A stretch of 64,000 nucleotides of DNA from Thiosocius sp963759055. GTDB taxonomy: Bacteria > Pseudomonadota > Gammaproteobacteria > Chromatiales > Chromatiaceae. A program made the translations under genes and the position numbers. Below the pieces are notes generated by a model that saw only the letters and a program-made list of their open reading frames with translations, was not told the origin of the DNA and made no database searches. The stretch spans positions 1 through 64,000 of the forward strand of contig CAVWYD010000032.1 of the NCBI GenBank assembly GCA_963759055.1. The letters run 5' to 3'. This document shows positions 25,670 to 33,975 of this stretch, in pieces (position 1 is the stretch's first letter; each line of letters starts with the position of its first letter).

Positions 25670-25693
25670 CTCACCCATTGAACCACACCCGCG
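25670..25693 (-). pseudogene. Partial copy of the 5' end of tRNA-Gly
   Basis: The plus-strand block CCCATTGAACCACACCCGCG closely matches the complement of the tRNA-Gly 5' end and D-arm at 25533-25552, with about two changes. The rest of the tRNA is missing. It lies about 120 bases upstream of the real gene in the same orientation, so it is a decayed duplicate or rearrangement scar. The DNA between them carries short GC palindromes such as AAGGCCATCCGGCC. Confidence 0.6.
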
Positions 25694-25781
25694 CGGAGCC
25701 TGATTCTAGTGAATCGACGAATCAGCGCACAAGTGTTGTTTCCGAAGCCACCTTTTTCCGCGGCGAAGCTGACGGGCGTCT

Positions 25782-27614
25782 TCAGCCCGCAGGCCCGTCA
25801 CGATACATGTTTTCCACATCCGCGGCGTAATGCTCCAGCACTTTGGGGCGCTTTACTTTGAGGGTGGGCGTGACCAAGCCATCCTCCACACTCCAGGGCT
25901 CGAGTGATAACGAGATCTTGCGTATCTTGGCGTAACCGGGAAAGTCACTGAGCGCCGCCTTCACCCGCCGACCCACCGCGCTCAACACCTTGCTGTCCCG
26001 CAGACTGGCCGATGCCAGCGGATCGAGCCCCTGTTCCTGCGCCAACTCAGCCCAGTGATCGCCGTTCAAGACCAGCAGCGCGGTAAGATAGGGCCTGCCC
26101 TCTCCCACCACCATGACCTGCTCGAACAAGGGGTCGAGCACAATCGCCGATTCCATATCAGCAGGAGGAATCTTTTCCCCATTTGACAGCACCAGGATGT
26201 CCTTGATCCGGCCAGTGATATACATGTGTCCAGATTCATCGATACGCGCCTGGTCACCCGTGCGTAGCCAGCCATCGTGATTGATGACCTGTGCAGTCGC
26301 CGCATGGTTGTTCCAGTATCCGAGCATCACCCCCGGTCCATGGACCAGCAGCTCGTCGTTTTCACCGATCTTGACCTTAACGCCCCGGATCGGGATGCCG
26401 ACACTGCTGGGGATATTGTCCTCGATGGGGTTTGCACTGACGATCGGTGCTGTCTCTGTCAGGCCGTACCCCTGCACGATGGGTACACCGAGACCGATAA
26501 ACACCCGCGCGATCTCCTCATTGAGCGCGGCCCCGCCGCTGATTGCGACCCGGATCCGGCCGCCCAGCCTGGACACCAGCTTGCTCGCCACCAGCCGCTC
26601 CAGCGCGGGCCAGAGCAGGCTTCCCAACGGCCAGGGCCCACGCCCCTGCTGGTGCAAAAAGCGCTTCCAGCCGATGCTGACAGTCATCTCGAACAGCTTC
26701 TTTGCCAGACCGCCCTTTTTCTCCATCTGGTCCGAGATGCGCCCGTATACCCGCTCGAATATGCGTGGCACCGCGACCAGAATCGTCGGCCGGATGGTGA
26801 TCAGGTCCTCGCCAAGCTGTGCCACCGAACGCGCATAGGCCACGCTGGAACCGGACATCACACAAAGGTAATAACCGACGGTCCGTTCAAGCGTATGTGA
26901 GAGCGGAAGAAACGACATGAACACATCTTCCTGATAACAATCGAGCAACGCCAGGCCGCCGTGAGCCACCGACATCATGTTCAGATGGCTCAGCATCACC
27001 CCCTTGGGCCTGCCGGTGGTGCCGGAGGTGTAAACGATCGAGGCGAGCAGACTGCCGTCGGCATTCTCACGCCTGATCAGTTCACCCCCCCGCTCGGGCA
27101 ACCAGTCACTGATGATCCGCACGCGACTGTCTTCCGCCGCCAGTTGCCGCGCCGCATCACTGTCATCGAGCAGCAGAATGCGCTTCAGCGGACCATCCTG
27201 TGGCACCGTTCTGGCAAGCCTGCGCCAGCGCCCGGCATCCTGGACCAGCAGGACACAGACGTCTGCGTCGCGCAGGATATAGGCGATATTGTCGGGCCGA
27301 TCATCGGTGTACAGCGGGACGGTGACCAGCCCTAGGCTGAGCGCCGCCTGATCGAACATCACCCACTGCGGACAGTTGCGCAACTGGATCGCCACGCGGC
27401 CGCCCAGCGATACATTCTCACCGCGCATCGCGGTCTGCCAACGTGCCACCTCGGTGGCCATTTCACCCCAGGTATAGGACAGCCAGGATTTTCCGTCCTT
27501 GTCGAAATAGCGGTACGCCTCGCGGTCGGGCGTGCGCCTGACACGACTGGCAAAGAGTCCATCGAGCGTGCCTGCCTCGTCGATCGAGATCAGATTCTCA
27601 TGAAAATTCGCCAC
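25782..27614 (-). CDS. Long-chain acyl-CoA synthetase (AMP-forming)
   Basis: This 610-residue enzyme activates a fatty acid to acyl-CoA through an acyl-AMP intermediate. The adenylate-forming motifs are present: the P-loop-like IVYTSGTTGRPKGVMLSH at about residue 195, then GYGLTETAPIVSANP, then the GWLRTGDQARID hinge region, then ITGRIKDILVLSNGEKI. The C-terminal lysine region (LTPTLKVKRP-like) is present as VTPTLKVKRPKVLEHY. The length and the LPLSHTLERTVGYY segment place it with FadD15-like long-chain ligases rather than with acetyl-CoA synthetase. It is monocistronic and divergent from thiS. No fatty-acid oxidation genes are nearby. Confidence 0.9.
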   Translation of the reverse strand: MANFHENLISIDEAGTLDGLFASRVRRTPDREAYRYFDKDGKSWLSYTWGEMATEVARWQTAMRGENVSLGGRVAIQLRNCPQWVMFDQAALSLGLVTVPLYTDDRPDNIAYILRDADVCVLLVQDAGRWRRLARTVPQDGPLKRILLLDDSDAARQLAAEDSRVRIISDWLPERGGELIRRENADGSLLASIVYTSGTTGRPKGVMLSHLNMMSVAHGGLALLDCYQEDVFMSFLPLSHTLERTVGYYLCVMSGSSVAYARSVAQLGEDLITIRPTILVAVPRIFERVYGRISDQMEKKGGLAKKLFEMTVSIGWKRFLHQQGRGPWPLGSLLWPALERLVASKLVSRLGGRIRVAISGGAALNEEIARVFIGLGVPIVQGYGLTETAPIVSANPIEDNIPSSVGIPIRGVKVKIGENDELLVHGPGVMLGYWNNHAATAQVINHDGWLRTGDQARIDESGHMYITGRIKDILVLSNGEKIPPADMESAIVLDPLFEQVMVVGEGRPYLTALLVLNGDHWAELAQEQGLDPLASASLRDSKVLSAVGRRVKAALSDFPGYAKIRKISLSLEPWSVEDGLVTPTLKVKRPKVLEHYAADVENMYRDGPAG

Positions 27615-27734
27615 CCGGTCTCCTCCGTCGTTTTTCCGGCTCTGCGGCCGTTAGTGTGATCCTTGCGGGTGAAAAGCTGCGCCTACTTTAGTGTAATATC
27701 TTGGCCAGTTTCATCTATTTGACGAATTGTTGCC

Positions 27735-27935
27735 ATGCATATCCTGCTCAATGGCGAGCCCAAAGAAATGCCGGACGACAACACCCTGAGCGACCTGCTG
27801 GTCACGCTTGACCTGCAAAACAGGCGCTTTGCGGTCGAGGTCAACGAAGAACTGGTCCCACGCAGCGAGCATGTGAACCACGTCCTGCATGCGAACGATC
27901 GCGTTGAGATCGTCCAGGCAATTGGCGGCGGCTGA
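27735..27935 (+). CDS. thiS: Sulfur carrier protein ThiS
   Basis: ThiS is a ubiquitin-like carrier whose C-terminal thiocarboxylate gives sulfur to the thiazole of thiamine. The 66-residue length and the terminal IVQAIGGG, with the required Gly-Gly end, are diagnostic. MHILLNGEPKEM is the typical first strand. It is followed by thiG after 59 bases. I saw no TPP-riboswitch signature in the roughly 120 bases upstream. Confidence 0.95.
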   Translation: MHILLNGEPKEMPDDNTLSDLLVTLDLQNRRFAVEVNEELVPRSEHVNHVLHANDRVEIVQAIGGG

Positions 27936-27994
27936 GCCGGCGCGCGCGAACTGCAAACCTGTCTATTCACCGATAAGCGGATACCTGATTCACC

Positions 27995-28789
27995 ATGCCT
28001 CATGACAACACCGACCCATTGGTCATCGCCGACCGCACGTTCAGCTCCCGCCTGCTGGTTGGCACCGGAAAATACAAGGACATGCAAGAGACACGCGCTG
28101 CAATCGAGGCCAGCGGCGCCGAGATCATCACCATCGCGGTTCGTCGCACCAACATCGGTCAGAACCAGGACGAACCCAATATCCTGGATGTACTTCCGCC
28201 GGATCGCTACACGCTGCTGCCAAATACCGCCGGCTGCTACGACGCGGAGACCGCCGTGCGGACCTGCAAGCTGGCACGGGAGCTGCTGGACGGCCATGAC
28301 CTGGTGAAGCTCGAGGTACTGGGCGACGAGAAAACGCTGTTCCCCGATGTGATTGCGACCATGAAGGCGGCGGAGGAACTGATACGCGACGGCTTCAAGA
28401 TCATGGTCTACACCAATGACGACCCGATCATCGCGCGCCAGTTCGAGGAAATGGGCTGTGTTGCCGTTATGCCCCTGGCAGCGCCCATCGGTTCCGGCCT
28501 GGGTGTGCGCAACAAGCTGAATATTCGCACCATCGTCGAGAACGCCAGCGTACCGATCCTGGTCGATGCCGGTGTGGGCACTGCATCCGACGCCGCAGTG
28601 GCCATGGAACTGGGCTGTGACGGAGTGCTGATGAACACCGCCATCGCGGCGGCAAACAAACCGGTGCTGATGGCAAGCGCCATGCGCAAGGCCATCCAGG
28701 CCGGGCGTGAGGCCTTCCTCGCCGGACGCATGCCCGCCAGGCGTTTTGCCTCGGCCTCGTCGCCGGTCGACGGGCTGTTTTTCGACTGA
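27995..28789 (+). CDS. thiG: Thiazole synthase ThiG
   Basis: ThiG condenses deoxyxylulose phosphate, dehydroglycine and ThiS-bound sulfur into the thiazole phosphate of thiamine. The 264-residue TIM barrel keeps LVGTGKYKD near the N terminus, the Schiff-base lysine in HDLVKLEVLGD (about residue 108), PLAAPIGSGLG and the phosphate-binding VDAGVGTASDAAVAMELG. It is coupled with thiS. The other thiamine genes (thiH or thiO, thiE, thiC) are not in the window. Confidence 0.96.
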   Translation: MPHDNTDPLVIADRTFSSRLLVGTGKYKDMQETRAAIEASGAEIITIAVRRTNIGQNQDEPNILDVLPPDRYTLLPNTAGCYDAETAVRTCKLARELLDGHDLVKLEVLGDEKTLFPDVIATMKAAEELIRDGFKIMVYTNDDPIIARQFEEMGCVAVMPLAAPIGSGLGVRNKLNIRTIVENASVPILVDAGVGTASDAAVAMELGCDGVLMNTAIAAANKPVLMASAMRKAIQAGREAFLAGRMPARRFASASSPVDGLFFD

Positions 28790-28805
28790 GAGGCGGCAAA
28801 CCCTC

Positions 28806-28908
28806 AACCACAAAGGACACGAAGTGCACAAAGCGTGACCTGCTCCGCGTGGCGGGCCCGGAGCAAAAATCCCGTCCATGCTTCGTGATCTTTGTGCTCT
28901 TCGTGGTT
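28806..28908. repeat. Dispersed inverted-repeat element, copy 1
   Basis: The left arm AACCACAAAGGACACGAAG and onward to 28833 pairs imperfectly with the right arm 28881-28908, which ends CTCTTCGTGGTT. The arms are about 28 bases each, rich in ACAAAGGACACGAAG-type words, around a 47-base centre. It fills the gap between thiG and trmB. Related copies lie at 39365-39520 and 42083-42194. Confidence 0.75.
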
Positions 28909-28934
28909 ATAAATTGAACTCTGAGCCTTCATCG

Positions 28935-29639
28935 ATGCCGCCAATCGAACCCGACAAGCGCCCGCACCGCCAGATCCGCAGCTATGTGCTGCGCGAAGGC
29001 CGCCTGACGCCCGGCCAACAGCGCGCATTCGATAGCCTGTGGCCGCAGTGGGGCCTGGAATTCAGGTCGAAGGAACTGGATCTGCGCGAGGTCTTTGGCA
29101 ACGACAGGCCGGTGTACCTCGAGATCGGCTTTGGCAACGGCGAGAGCCTGGCCGAGATGGCGCGATCCCACCCCGAACGCAACTATCTTGGCGTCGAGGT
29201 GCACGGACCCGGAGTCGGCCACCTGCTGCTCAAGCTGCAGGAATTCGGCTGCAGCAATGTGCGCGCAATCCGGCACGACGCCGTGGAGGTGCTCGATCAG
29301 ATGCTGGGCGCCGCCAGCCTGCAGGGCGTCTACCTGTTCTTCCCCGACCCATGGCACAAAAAGCGTCATCACAAGCGACGCATCCTGCAGACGTCTTTTC
29401 TGGACAGGCTGGCGCGCGTCATCCGCCCCGGTGGTTTCTTCCATGCCGCCACGGACTGGCAGGACTACGCCGGGCACATGATGGATGTGCTCGGTGCAGA
29501 CGGACTTCGATTCGAGAACCGGGCCGGACCGGGCAGTTTCACACCGCGTCCCGATGATCGCCCCCTGACCAAGTTCGAACAGCGTGGCCAGCGTCTTGGA
29601 CATGGTGTCTGGGATCTGATCTTTACCCGACGCCCGTGA
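28935..29639 (+). CDS. trmB: tRNA (guanine-N7-)-methyltransferase TrmB
   Basis: TrmB methylates G46 of tRNA using SAM. The 234-residue product keeps RQIRSYVLREGRLTPGQQ at the N terminus and the SAM motif YLEIGFGNGESL. It also has the catalytic aspartate region VYLFFPDPWHKKRHHKRR and, at the end, LTKFEQRGQRLGHGVWDL. I chose ATG 28935 because the earlier in-frame ATG (28878) lies inside the repeat element. The stop overlaps the next gene's GTG as GTGA, so it is translationally coupled with the transporter genes. Confidence 0.95.
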   Translation: MPPIEPDKRPHRQIRSYVLREGRLTPGQQRAFDSLWPQWGLEFRSKELDLREVFGNDRPVYLEIGFGNGESLAEMARSHPERNYLGVEVHGPGVGHLLLKLQEFGCSNVRAIRHDAVEVLDQMLGAASLQGVYLFFPDPWHKKRHHKRRILQTSFLDRLARVIRPGGFFHAATDWQDYAGHMMDVLGADGLRFENRAGPGSFTPRPDDRPLTKFEQRGQRLGHGVWDLIFTRRP

Positions 29640-30238
29640 GCAGCCTGCGCATCGAACACCTGCAGCGCGCCGGCGTCAGTGCCGCCGACATCACAGTTGC
29701 TGCGGGCAGCTGCATTGCGCTGCACGGCGCATCCGGGAGCGGCAAGACCCTGCTGTTGCGCGCCATTGCGGATCTCGACGAGGCCGAGGGCGAGGTCTGG
29801 CTGGACCAACAGCCGCGCAGCGGCATGTCGGGCCCGCAGTGGCGGCGCCAGGTGAGCTATGTCGCAGCCGAAAGCCACTGGTGGAGCAGACGGGTGCGCG
29901 AGCACGCGAAGGCGTGGCGCACCCCCGATCTGCAAACCCTCGGCTTCGGGCCCGAGGTGCTCGACTGGGAGGTCCAGCGTCTGTCCAGTGGAGAGCGGCA
30001 ACGGCTCGCCATCGCCCGCGTACTCGCCGGCTCCCCTTCAGCACTGCTGTTGGACGAACCAACTGCAAACCTGGATCAGGAGAATGCCCGGCGTGTGGAA
30101 CAACTGATCGAGGCCTGGCGCCGAGACACCAGCGGATGCGTCGTGTGGGTCAGTCACGATCCGGAACAGCGCGCCAGGGTCGCCAAAGCCCAGTTTGAGA
30201 TCCTGGACGGCAGCGTGAGGCAGGAAGATGGAGACTGA
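29636..30238 (+). CDS. fetA: ABC transporter ATP-binding protein, FetA-like
   Basis: This 200-residue ATPase pairs with the permease that follows; FetAB (YbbL/YbbM) in E. coli is implicated in iron export. Walker A is HGASGSGKTLLLRA (about residue 30), the ABC signature LSSGERQRLAIARVL (about 116), Walker B ALLLDEPTANLD, and the switch histidine VSHD. The protein is shorter than most ABC ATPases but normal for this family. It starts with GTG, overlapping trmB by four bases, and overlaps fetB by 11 bases. Confidence 0.87.
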   Translation: MSSLRIEHLQRAGVSAADITVAAGSCIALHGASGSGKTLLLRAIADLDEAEGEVWLDQQPRSGMSGPQWRRQVSYVAAESHWWSRRVREHAKAWRTPDLQTLGFGPEVLDWEVQRLSSGERQRLAIARVLAGSPSALLLDEPTANLDQENARRVEQLIEAWRRDTSGCVVWVSHDPEQRARVAKAQFEILDGSVRQEDGD

Positions 30239-31031
30239 ACGTCTGATTCTGCTCAGTCCCGTCGATCTTGGCGTGGCGGCAGGCCTGGTGCTGCTGCTGG
30301 CCGGTCTGTCCTGGCGCCTGCATCTGGGTATCGGGCGCCGCATGCTGATCGCCTCGGTCCGCAGCACGGTGCAGTTGCTGTTGCTCGGCCTGGTGCTCAA
30401 GGCCCTGTTCAGCAGCACCAATCCCTGGTTGATCGCGGCCCTGGCGACGGTGATGCTCGCCGTGGCGGGCTACGAGGTCATGGCCAGACAGAAATACCGG
30501 CTGCGCGGCATCTGGGGCTACGGCACCGGCGCCTTATCGATGTTCCTGTCTTCTTTCTCGATCGCCGTGCTGACCCTGCTGGTACTGCTGCAGCCCACGC
30601 CCTGGTATACACCGCAGTACGCCATCCCCCTGCTGGGCATGCTGCTCGGCAACACCATGACCGGTATCGCGGTGACGCTGGACAGTCTGACCCGGCAGAC
30701 GGTGGAGAAACGCCAGCAGATCGAGGCTCGCCTGGCATTGGGGCAGACGGCTGCCGAAGCCATCGGCGATATCCGCCGCGACGCGCTTCGCTCAGGCCTG
30801 ATCCCGATCGTGAATTCGATGGCCACGGCCGGTATCGTCAGCCTCCCGGGCATGATGACGGGTCAGATTCTGGCCGGCAGTCCACCAATGGAGGCCGCCA
30901 AGTATCAACTGCTCATCCTTTTTCTCATCGCCGCCGGTACCGGTCTTGGCAGTATGGCGGCCGTCCTGCTGGGCTCAAAAAGGCTGTTTGACAACCGATC
31001 CAGATTGCGTCGCGACCGCCTCAGCGAATAA
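30228..31031 (+). CDS. fetB: ABC transporter permease, FetB/UPF0014 family
   Basis: This 267-residue inner-membrane protein has about seven hydrophobic segments. It shows the UPF0014 signatures SVRSTVQLLLLGLVLKALF, the stretch NTMTGIAVTLDSL, and NSMATAGIVSLPGMMTGQIL. Together with the ATPase just upstream it should form an exporter, probably of iron or another metal; that role rests on the E. coli homologue. The C terminus is basic and cytoplasmic. It is the last gene of the trmB-fetA-fetB group. Confidence 0.9.
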   Translation: METERLILLSPVDLGVAAGLVLLLAGLSWRLHLGIGRRMLIASVRSTVQLLLLGLVLKALFSSTNPWLIAALATVMLAVAGYEVMARQKYRLRGIWGYGTGALSMFLSSFSIAVLTLLVLLQPTPWYTPQYAIPLLGMLLGNTMTGIAVTLDSLTRQTVEKRQQIEARLALGQTAAEAIGDIRRDALRSGLIPIVNSMATAGIVSLPGMMTGQILAGSPPMEAAKYQLLILFLIAAGTGLGSMAAVLLGSKRLFDNRSRLRRDRLSE

Positions 31032-31084
31032 TCTGATTCGGTTTTCGACACGCAGTACGACAAGCTCACTGCAAGGAAGTCGAT

Positions 31085-32263
31085 ATGAACAATCCACCCA
31101 GTGTGCTTTTCGTTCTGCCCTGGAGCCTTTCAGCCGCCGACGGCGTGAGCCAGGTGGTCATCAATCTGGCCCGCGAAGCGGCAAGGTGCGAAAACCTGCG
31201 GCCGATTATCTTCTGTGCCGACCCGTCTCAGGAAACGTTCCAGGTAGGCGAAACCGAAGGGATCGAACTGGTCAGTGGACGACTGCGGGCGCCCCTGTCC
31301 AGCACGCAGCCGGGTCGAAACCTGGCAAGCTTCGCGCACAAGCTGCGTGATGAATTACAGATCTGGCGCGCGTTCCTTGAAAAATACAATGTCCGGGTGG
31401 TGAATGCGCACCACCCCAGCCTGGATTACTCGGTGTTTGCGCTCTTGCGCACACGCCGCGCGAAGATTCGCCTTCTGTTTTCCCTGCACGGCACCGATGT
31501 CACGGCGCTCGAGAAATCAGGGGTCGCCGCCAGACCCTTCGTCCGCTGGATGCTGAAAAAGGCGGACAGGATCATCTGCTGCTCCGAGGCACTGCAAAAA
31601 AGGGCGCAGGTATCGCTCAAACTGGATGAACGCCGGCTGACCACGATACACAACGGTATCGATGTCTCGGAACTCGACCAGGCCAAGACAAATGCCTACA
31701 AACCCGATGTCGGCGGCTTTGACAACTATCTGTTGAACGTCGCAAGCTACGAGCACGGGAAAGGACAGGACATTCTCTTGAATGCCTATACACACCTTTT
31801 GCGTAACGGCCTCAAATCCGCATTGGTGCTCATCGGGCGAAGCACGCCCTACCTGCAGAATCTGCGCGGCATGGCCCGTCAACTTGGCCTGCAGGGTCAC
31901 GTGTTCTTCATCCCCGACCTTGAGCACAGCCAAACACTCAGCGCAATCCGGCATGCGCGCCTGTTGGTCCAGCCATCTCGAGAAGAGGCTTTCGGACTAC
32001 CGCTGCTGGAAGCCGGTTACCTCGGCACGCCGATCGTTGCCGCACGCACCGGCGGAACCCCGGAGGTCTTGGGTGGTTACTACCCCTACCTGGCTGAGCC
32101 CGACAACCCGGCAGCCCTGGCTGCGGCTATCGATGAGGCGCTGTTCAACCCCACCGACACCAAACGTCAGGTGAAGTTGATGAAACGCCGGGTTGCCACG
32201 GGTTTTACCTGGGGTACTGCGTACAACGCTTACGAATCGGCGTGGTCTGTGGATGCCGGCTGA
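31085..32263 (+). CDS. Glycosyltransferase family 4
   Basis: This 392-residue cytosolic glycosyltransferase has the GT-B fold. The N-terminal half holds LPWSLSAADGVSQVVINLAR, a GT4-like acceptor-domain loop, and FSLHGTDVTALEKSG. The C-terminal half holds the nucleotide-sugar site with the EX7E motif in SREEAFGLPLLEAGYLGTP (about residue 300). A ribosome site (AAGGAAG) lies eight bases before the ATG. The sugar donor and acceptor cannot be predicted. No other polysaccharide genes are adjacent, so it may add one sugar to a lipid or LPS core. Confidence 0.88.
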   Translation: MNNPPSVLFVLPWSLSAADGVSQVVINLAREAARCENLRPIIFCADPSQETFQVGETEGIELVSGRLRAPLSSTQPGRNLASFAHKLRDELQIWRAFLEKYNVRVVNAHHPSLDYSVFALLRTRRAKIRLLFSLHGTDVTALEKSGVAARPFVRWMLKKADRIICCSEALQKRAQVSLKLDERRLTTIHNGIDVSELDQAKTNAYKPDVGGFDNYLLNVASYEHGKGQDILLNAYTHLLRNGLKSALVLIGRSTPYLQNLRGMARQLGLQGHVFFIPDLEHSQTLSAIRHARLLVQPSREEAFGLPLLEAGYLGTPIVAARTGGTPEVLGGYYPYLAEPDNPAALAAAIDEALFNPTDTKRQVKLMKRRVATGFTWGTAYNAYESAWSVDAG

Positions 32264-32424
32264 CCCGCCCAAGGGGCGGTCGGCAGACGCCTCGACCCGA
32301 TACATGCGGATCGTGCAACAATGAGCGACCTTGGTTTAGGGGGCCCCTTCGCGATGCACCTTGATAGTCCGCATCGACCCCCGCCGACAAATGCTGCATC
32401 CAACCGTAAACAGGACAACCGAAC

Positions 32425-32808
32425 TTGAGCAACCTCCTATTGCTACTGCTCGCCGGCACCGTCCTGATGCTCTGGCTCGACGGCGCTCGCGCGCGGGAGT
32501 TTGCGACAAGCCTGGTACAGCGCTACTGCGCGAACCGCAACATGCAGTTTCTGGACGGGACGGTCGCACTGGTGCGTGTCGGCATCCGCTGGACCGCCTC
32601 CGGCCTGCGAATCCGTCGAATGTTCCGTTTCGACTTCAGCCTCGAGGGCGTGGGCCGGCGCACCGGCTACGTACTGATGCTCGGAACCCGCCTCGAGACC
32701 ATCGATGACGGCCTGCCAGACCCAGACGGGGATGTAATCGAGCCCCAACACGAGCCCACTGGGAAAGACGACGGCAAGGTCGTGCCGTTCAAACGCAGGG
32801 ACCGCTGA
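32425..32808 (+). CDS. DUF3301 membrane-anchored protein
   Basis: This 127-residue protein has one N-terminal hydrophobic helix (NLLLLLLAGTVLMLWLDGA), followed by the DUF3301 core: REFATSLVQRYCANRNMQFL, then VALVRVGIRW and FRFDFSLEG. The tail after about residue 95 is acidic and variable. It uses a TTG start at 32425 with AGGAC upstream; no ATG or GTG fits the family's N terminus. DUF3301 has no known function and is common next to sspB-type loci in gammaproteobacteria. The stop is six bases from the sspB stop, convergent. Confidence 0.82.
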   Translation: MSNLLLLLLAGTVLMLWLDGARAREFATSLVQRYCANRNMQFLDGTVALVRVGIRWTASGLRIRRMFRFDFSLEGVGRRTGYVLMLGTRLETIDDGLPDPDGDVIEPQHEPTGKDDGKVVPFKRRDR

Positions 32809-32814
32809 GGGCTG

Positions 32815-33207
32815 CTATTTTACGACCTTGAGAGACGGCCGGCCGCCGGGTGGCGGTGTCGGCTGATCCGGCTGAGGTGGCTCCGGTTCCTCTTGCCCCC
32901 CCTCGTCCGGAAACAGCATCCCCTTGCCGTTCTCGCGCGCATACACCCCCAGCACGGCATCGGGCGGCAGGGAAATGGCAAACGCTGAGCCGCCGAACCT
33001 GGCCTCGAATGCAACCAGATCATTGCCAAGTGAGAGGTCCCTGACGGCACTGGGGCTGACATTGAGAACGATCCGCCCCTCTTCCACATAGCGGGTGGGT
33101 ACGTGCACCGAGTCACGGTTTGCATCCACCAGCAGGTAAGGGGTCAGATCATTGTCGACCAGCCATTCGTACAGGGCACGAATCAGGTAGGGACGATTGG
33201 AGGTCAT
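32815..33207 (-). CDS. sspB: ClpXP protease specificity-enhancing factor SspB
   Basis: SspB tethers ssrA-tagged proteins to ClpX. The first 100 residues match the substrate-binding domain (SNRPYLIRALYEWLVDNDLT, YLLVDANRD, IVLNVSPSAVRDLSL, SFEARFGG-like FEARFGGSAF, IPLP-like ISLPPDAVLGVYAREN). A proline-rich linker then leads to the ClpX-binding tail RPSLKVVK, very close to the known terminal motif. It lies 30 bases downstream of sspA, the usual arrangement. Confidence 0.95.
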   Translation of the reverse strand: MTSNRPYLIRALYEWLVDNDLTPYLLVDANRDSVHVPTRYVEEGRIVLNVSPSAVRDLSLGNDLVAFEARFGGSAFAISLPPDAVLGVYARENGKGMLFPDEGGQEEPEPPQPDQPTPPPGGRPSLKVVK

Positions 33208-33237
33208 GGCGCGCAGTCTGGCAGCCTGGATACCAGA

Positions 33238-33864
33238 CTAGCGACGCATCTCGCGTTCTTCTTCGGTCAGGCTGGCGATAAAACCGTTACGCGTAAACAG
33301 GTTACCCGCATAGGTGTTGAGCTGCTTGGCCGCCGGTCCGGTGATCTCGACACCCAGCGCAGGCAGGCGCCACAACAGCGGCGCAATGCTCGCGTCGACA
33401 AGCGTGAACTCTTCGCTCATAAAATACGGTCCGTGCGCCAGGATGGGGGCTGCTGCGGTCAAGCCCTCACGCAGTTCCTTACGCGCCTTGGTGGCCGCTT
33501 TGCCGCCAGCGAGAATCTGTCCCACCAGGCCATACCAGTCGTTTTCCACCCTGTACATATACAGGCGTGAACTGGCGCGTGATACCGGATCGACCGGCAA
33601 CAGCGGGGGATGCGGGAAACGCTCGTCGAGGTATTCGCAGATGATCCGGGAGTCATACAGCGCGAGGTCCCGGTCGACGAGGGTCGGGACCGTTCCGTAG
33701 GGATTCAGGTCCATCACGTCTTCCGGGAGGTGCAGAGGATCGACGTCGACAATGTCGCAGGTGACATTTTTTTCGGCCAGGACCATGCGAACCCGGTGAC
33801 TGTGCAGACTCTGAGGATCGGAAAACAGGGTCATCACAGATCGGCGGGTGGCGACGGCGGTCAT
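33238..33864 (-). CDS. sspA: Stringent starvation protein A
   Basis: SspA is a glutathione-S-transferase-fold protein that binds RNA polymerase during starvation. The 208-residue product matches E. coli SspA along its length: RSVMTLFSDP, VRMVLAEKNV, LNPYGTVPTLVDRDLALYD, SRIICEYLDERFPHPPL and PLLWRLPALGVE. I chose ATG 33864 because GGAGAG precedes it; a TTG lies one codon upstream. It heads the sspA-sspB pair, and petABC lies directly upstream on the same strand, with a terminator between. Confidence 0.96.
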   Translation of the reverse strand: MTAVATRRSVMTLFSDPQSLHSHRVRMVLAEKNVTCDIVDVDPLHLPEDVMDLNPYGTVPTLVDRDLALYDSRIICEYLDERFPHPPLLPVDPVSRASSRLYMYRVENDWYGLVGQILAGGKAATKARKELREGLTAAAPILAHGPYFMSEEFTLVDASIAPLLWRLPALGVEITGPAAKQLNTYAGNLFTRNGFIASLTEEEREMRR

Positions 33865-33918
33865 CAATAATCTCTCCAGCTGGATTTCGGCCCGAAATCA
33901 AACGGCCGCAAATAAGAA

Positions 33919-33947
33919 AGGCGCATAGTATACCAGACTATGCGCCT
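33919..33947 (-). terminator. Terminator at the end of petABC
   Basis: AGGCGCATAGT and ACTATGCGCCT form a perfect 11-bp stem with a 7-base loop. Read on the minus strand, the stem is followed by TTTCTTATTT, so it should stop transcripts leaving petC and insulate sspA. Confidence 0.82.
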
Positions 33948-33975
33948 CCCCATTTTCAGCGGCGAATCTTGCTGA

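Noticed and set aside
27615..27734. A TPP riboswitch before thiS
   Set aside because: I looked for the conserved CUGAGA and ACCUGAUCUGG-type blocks and did not find them.
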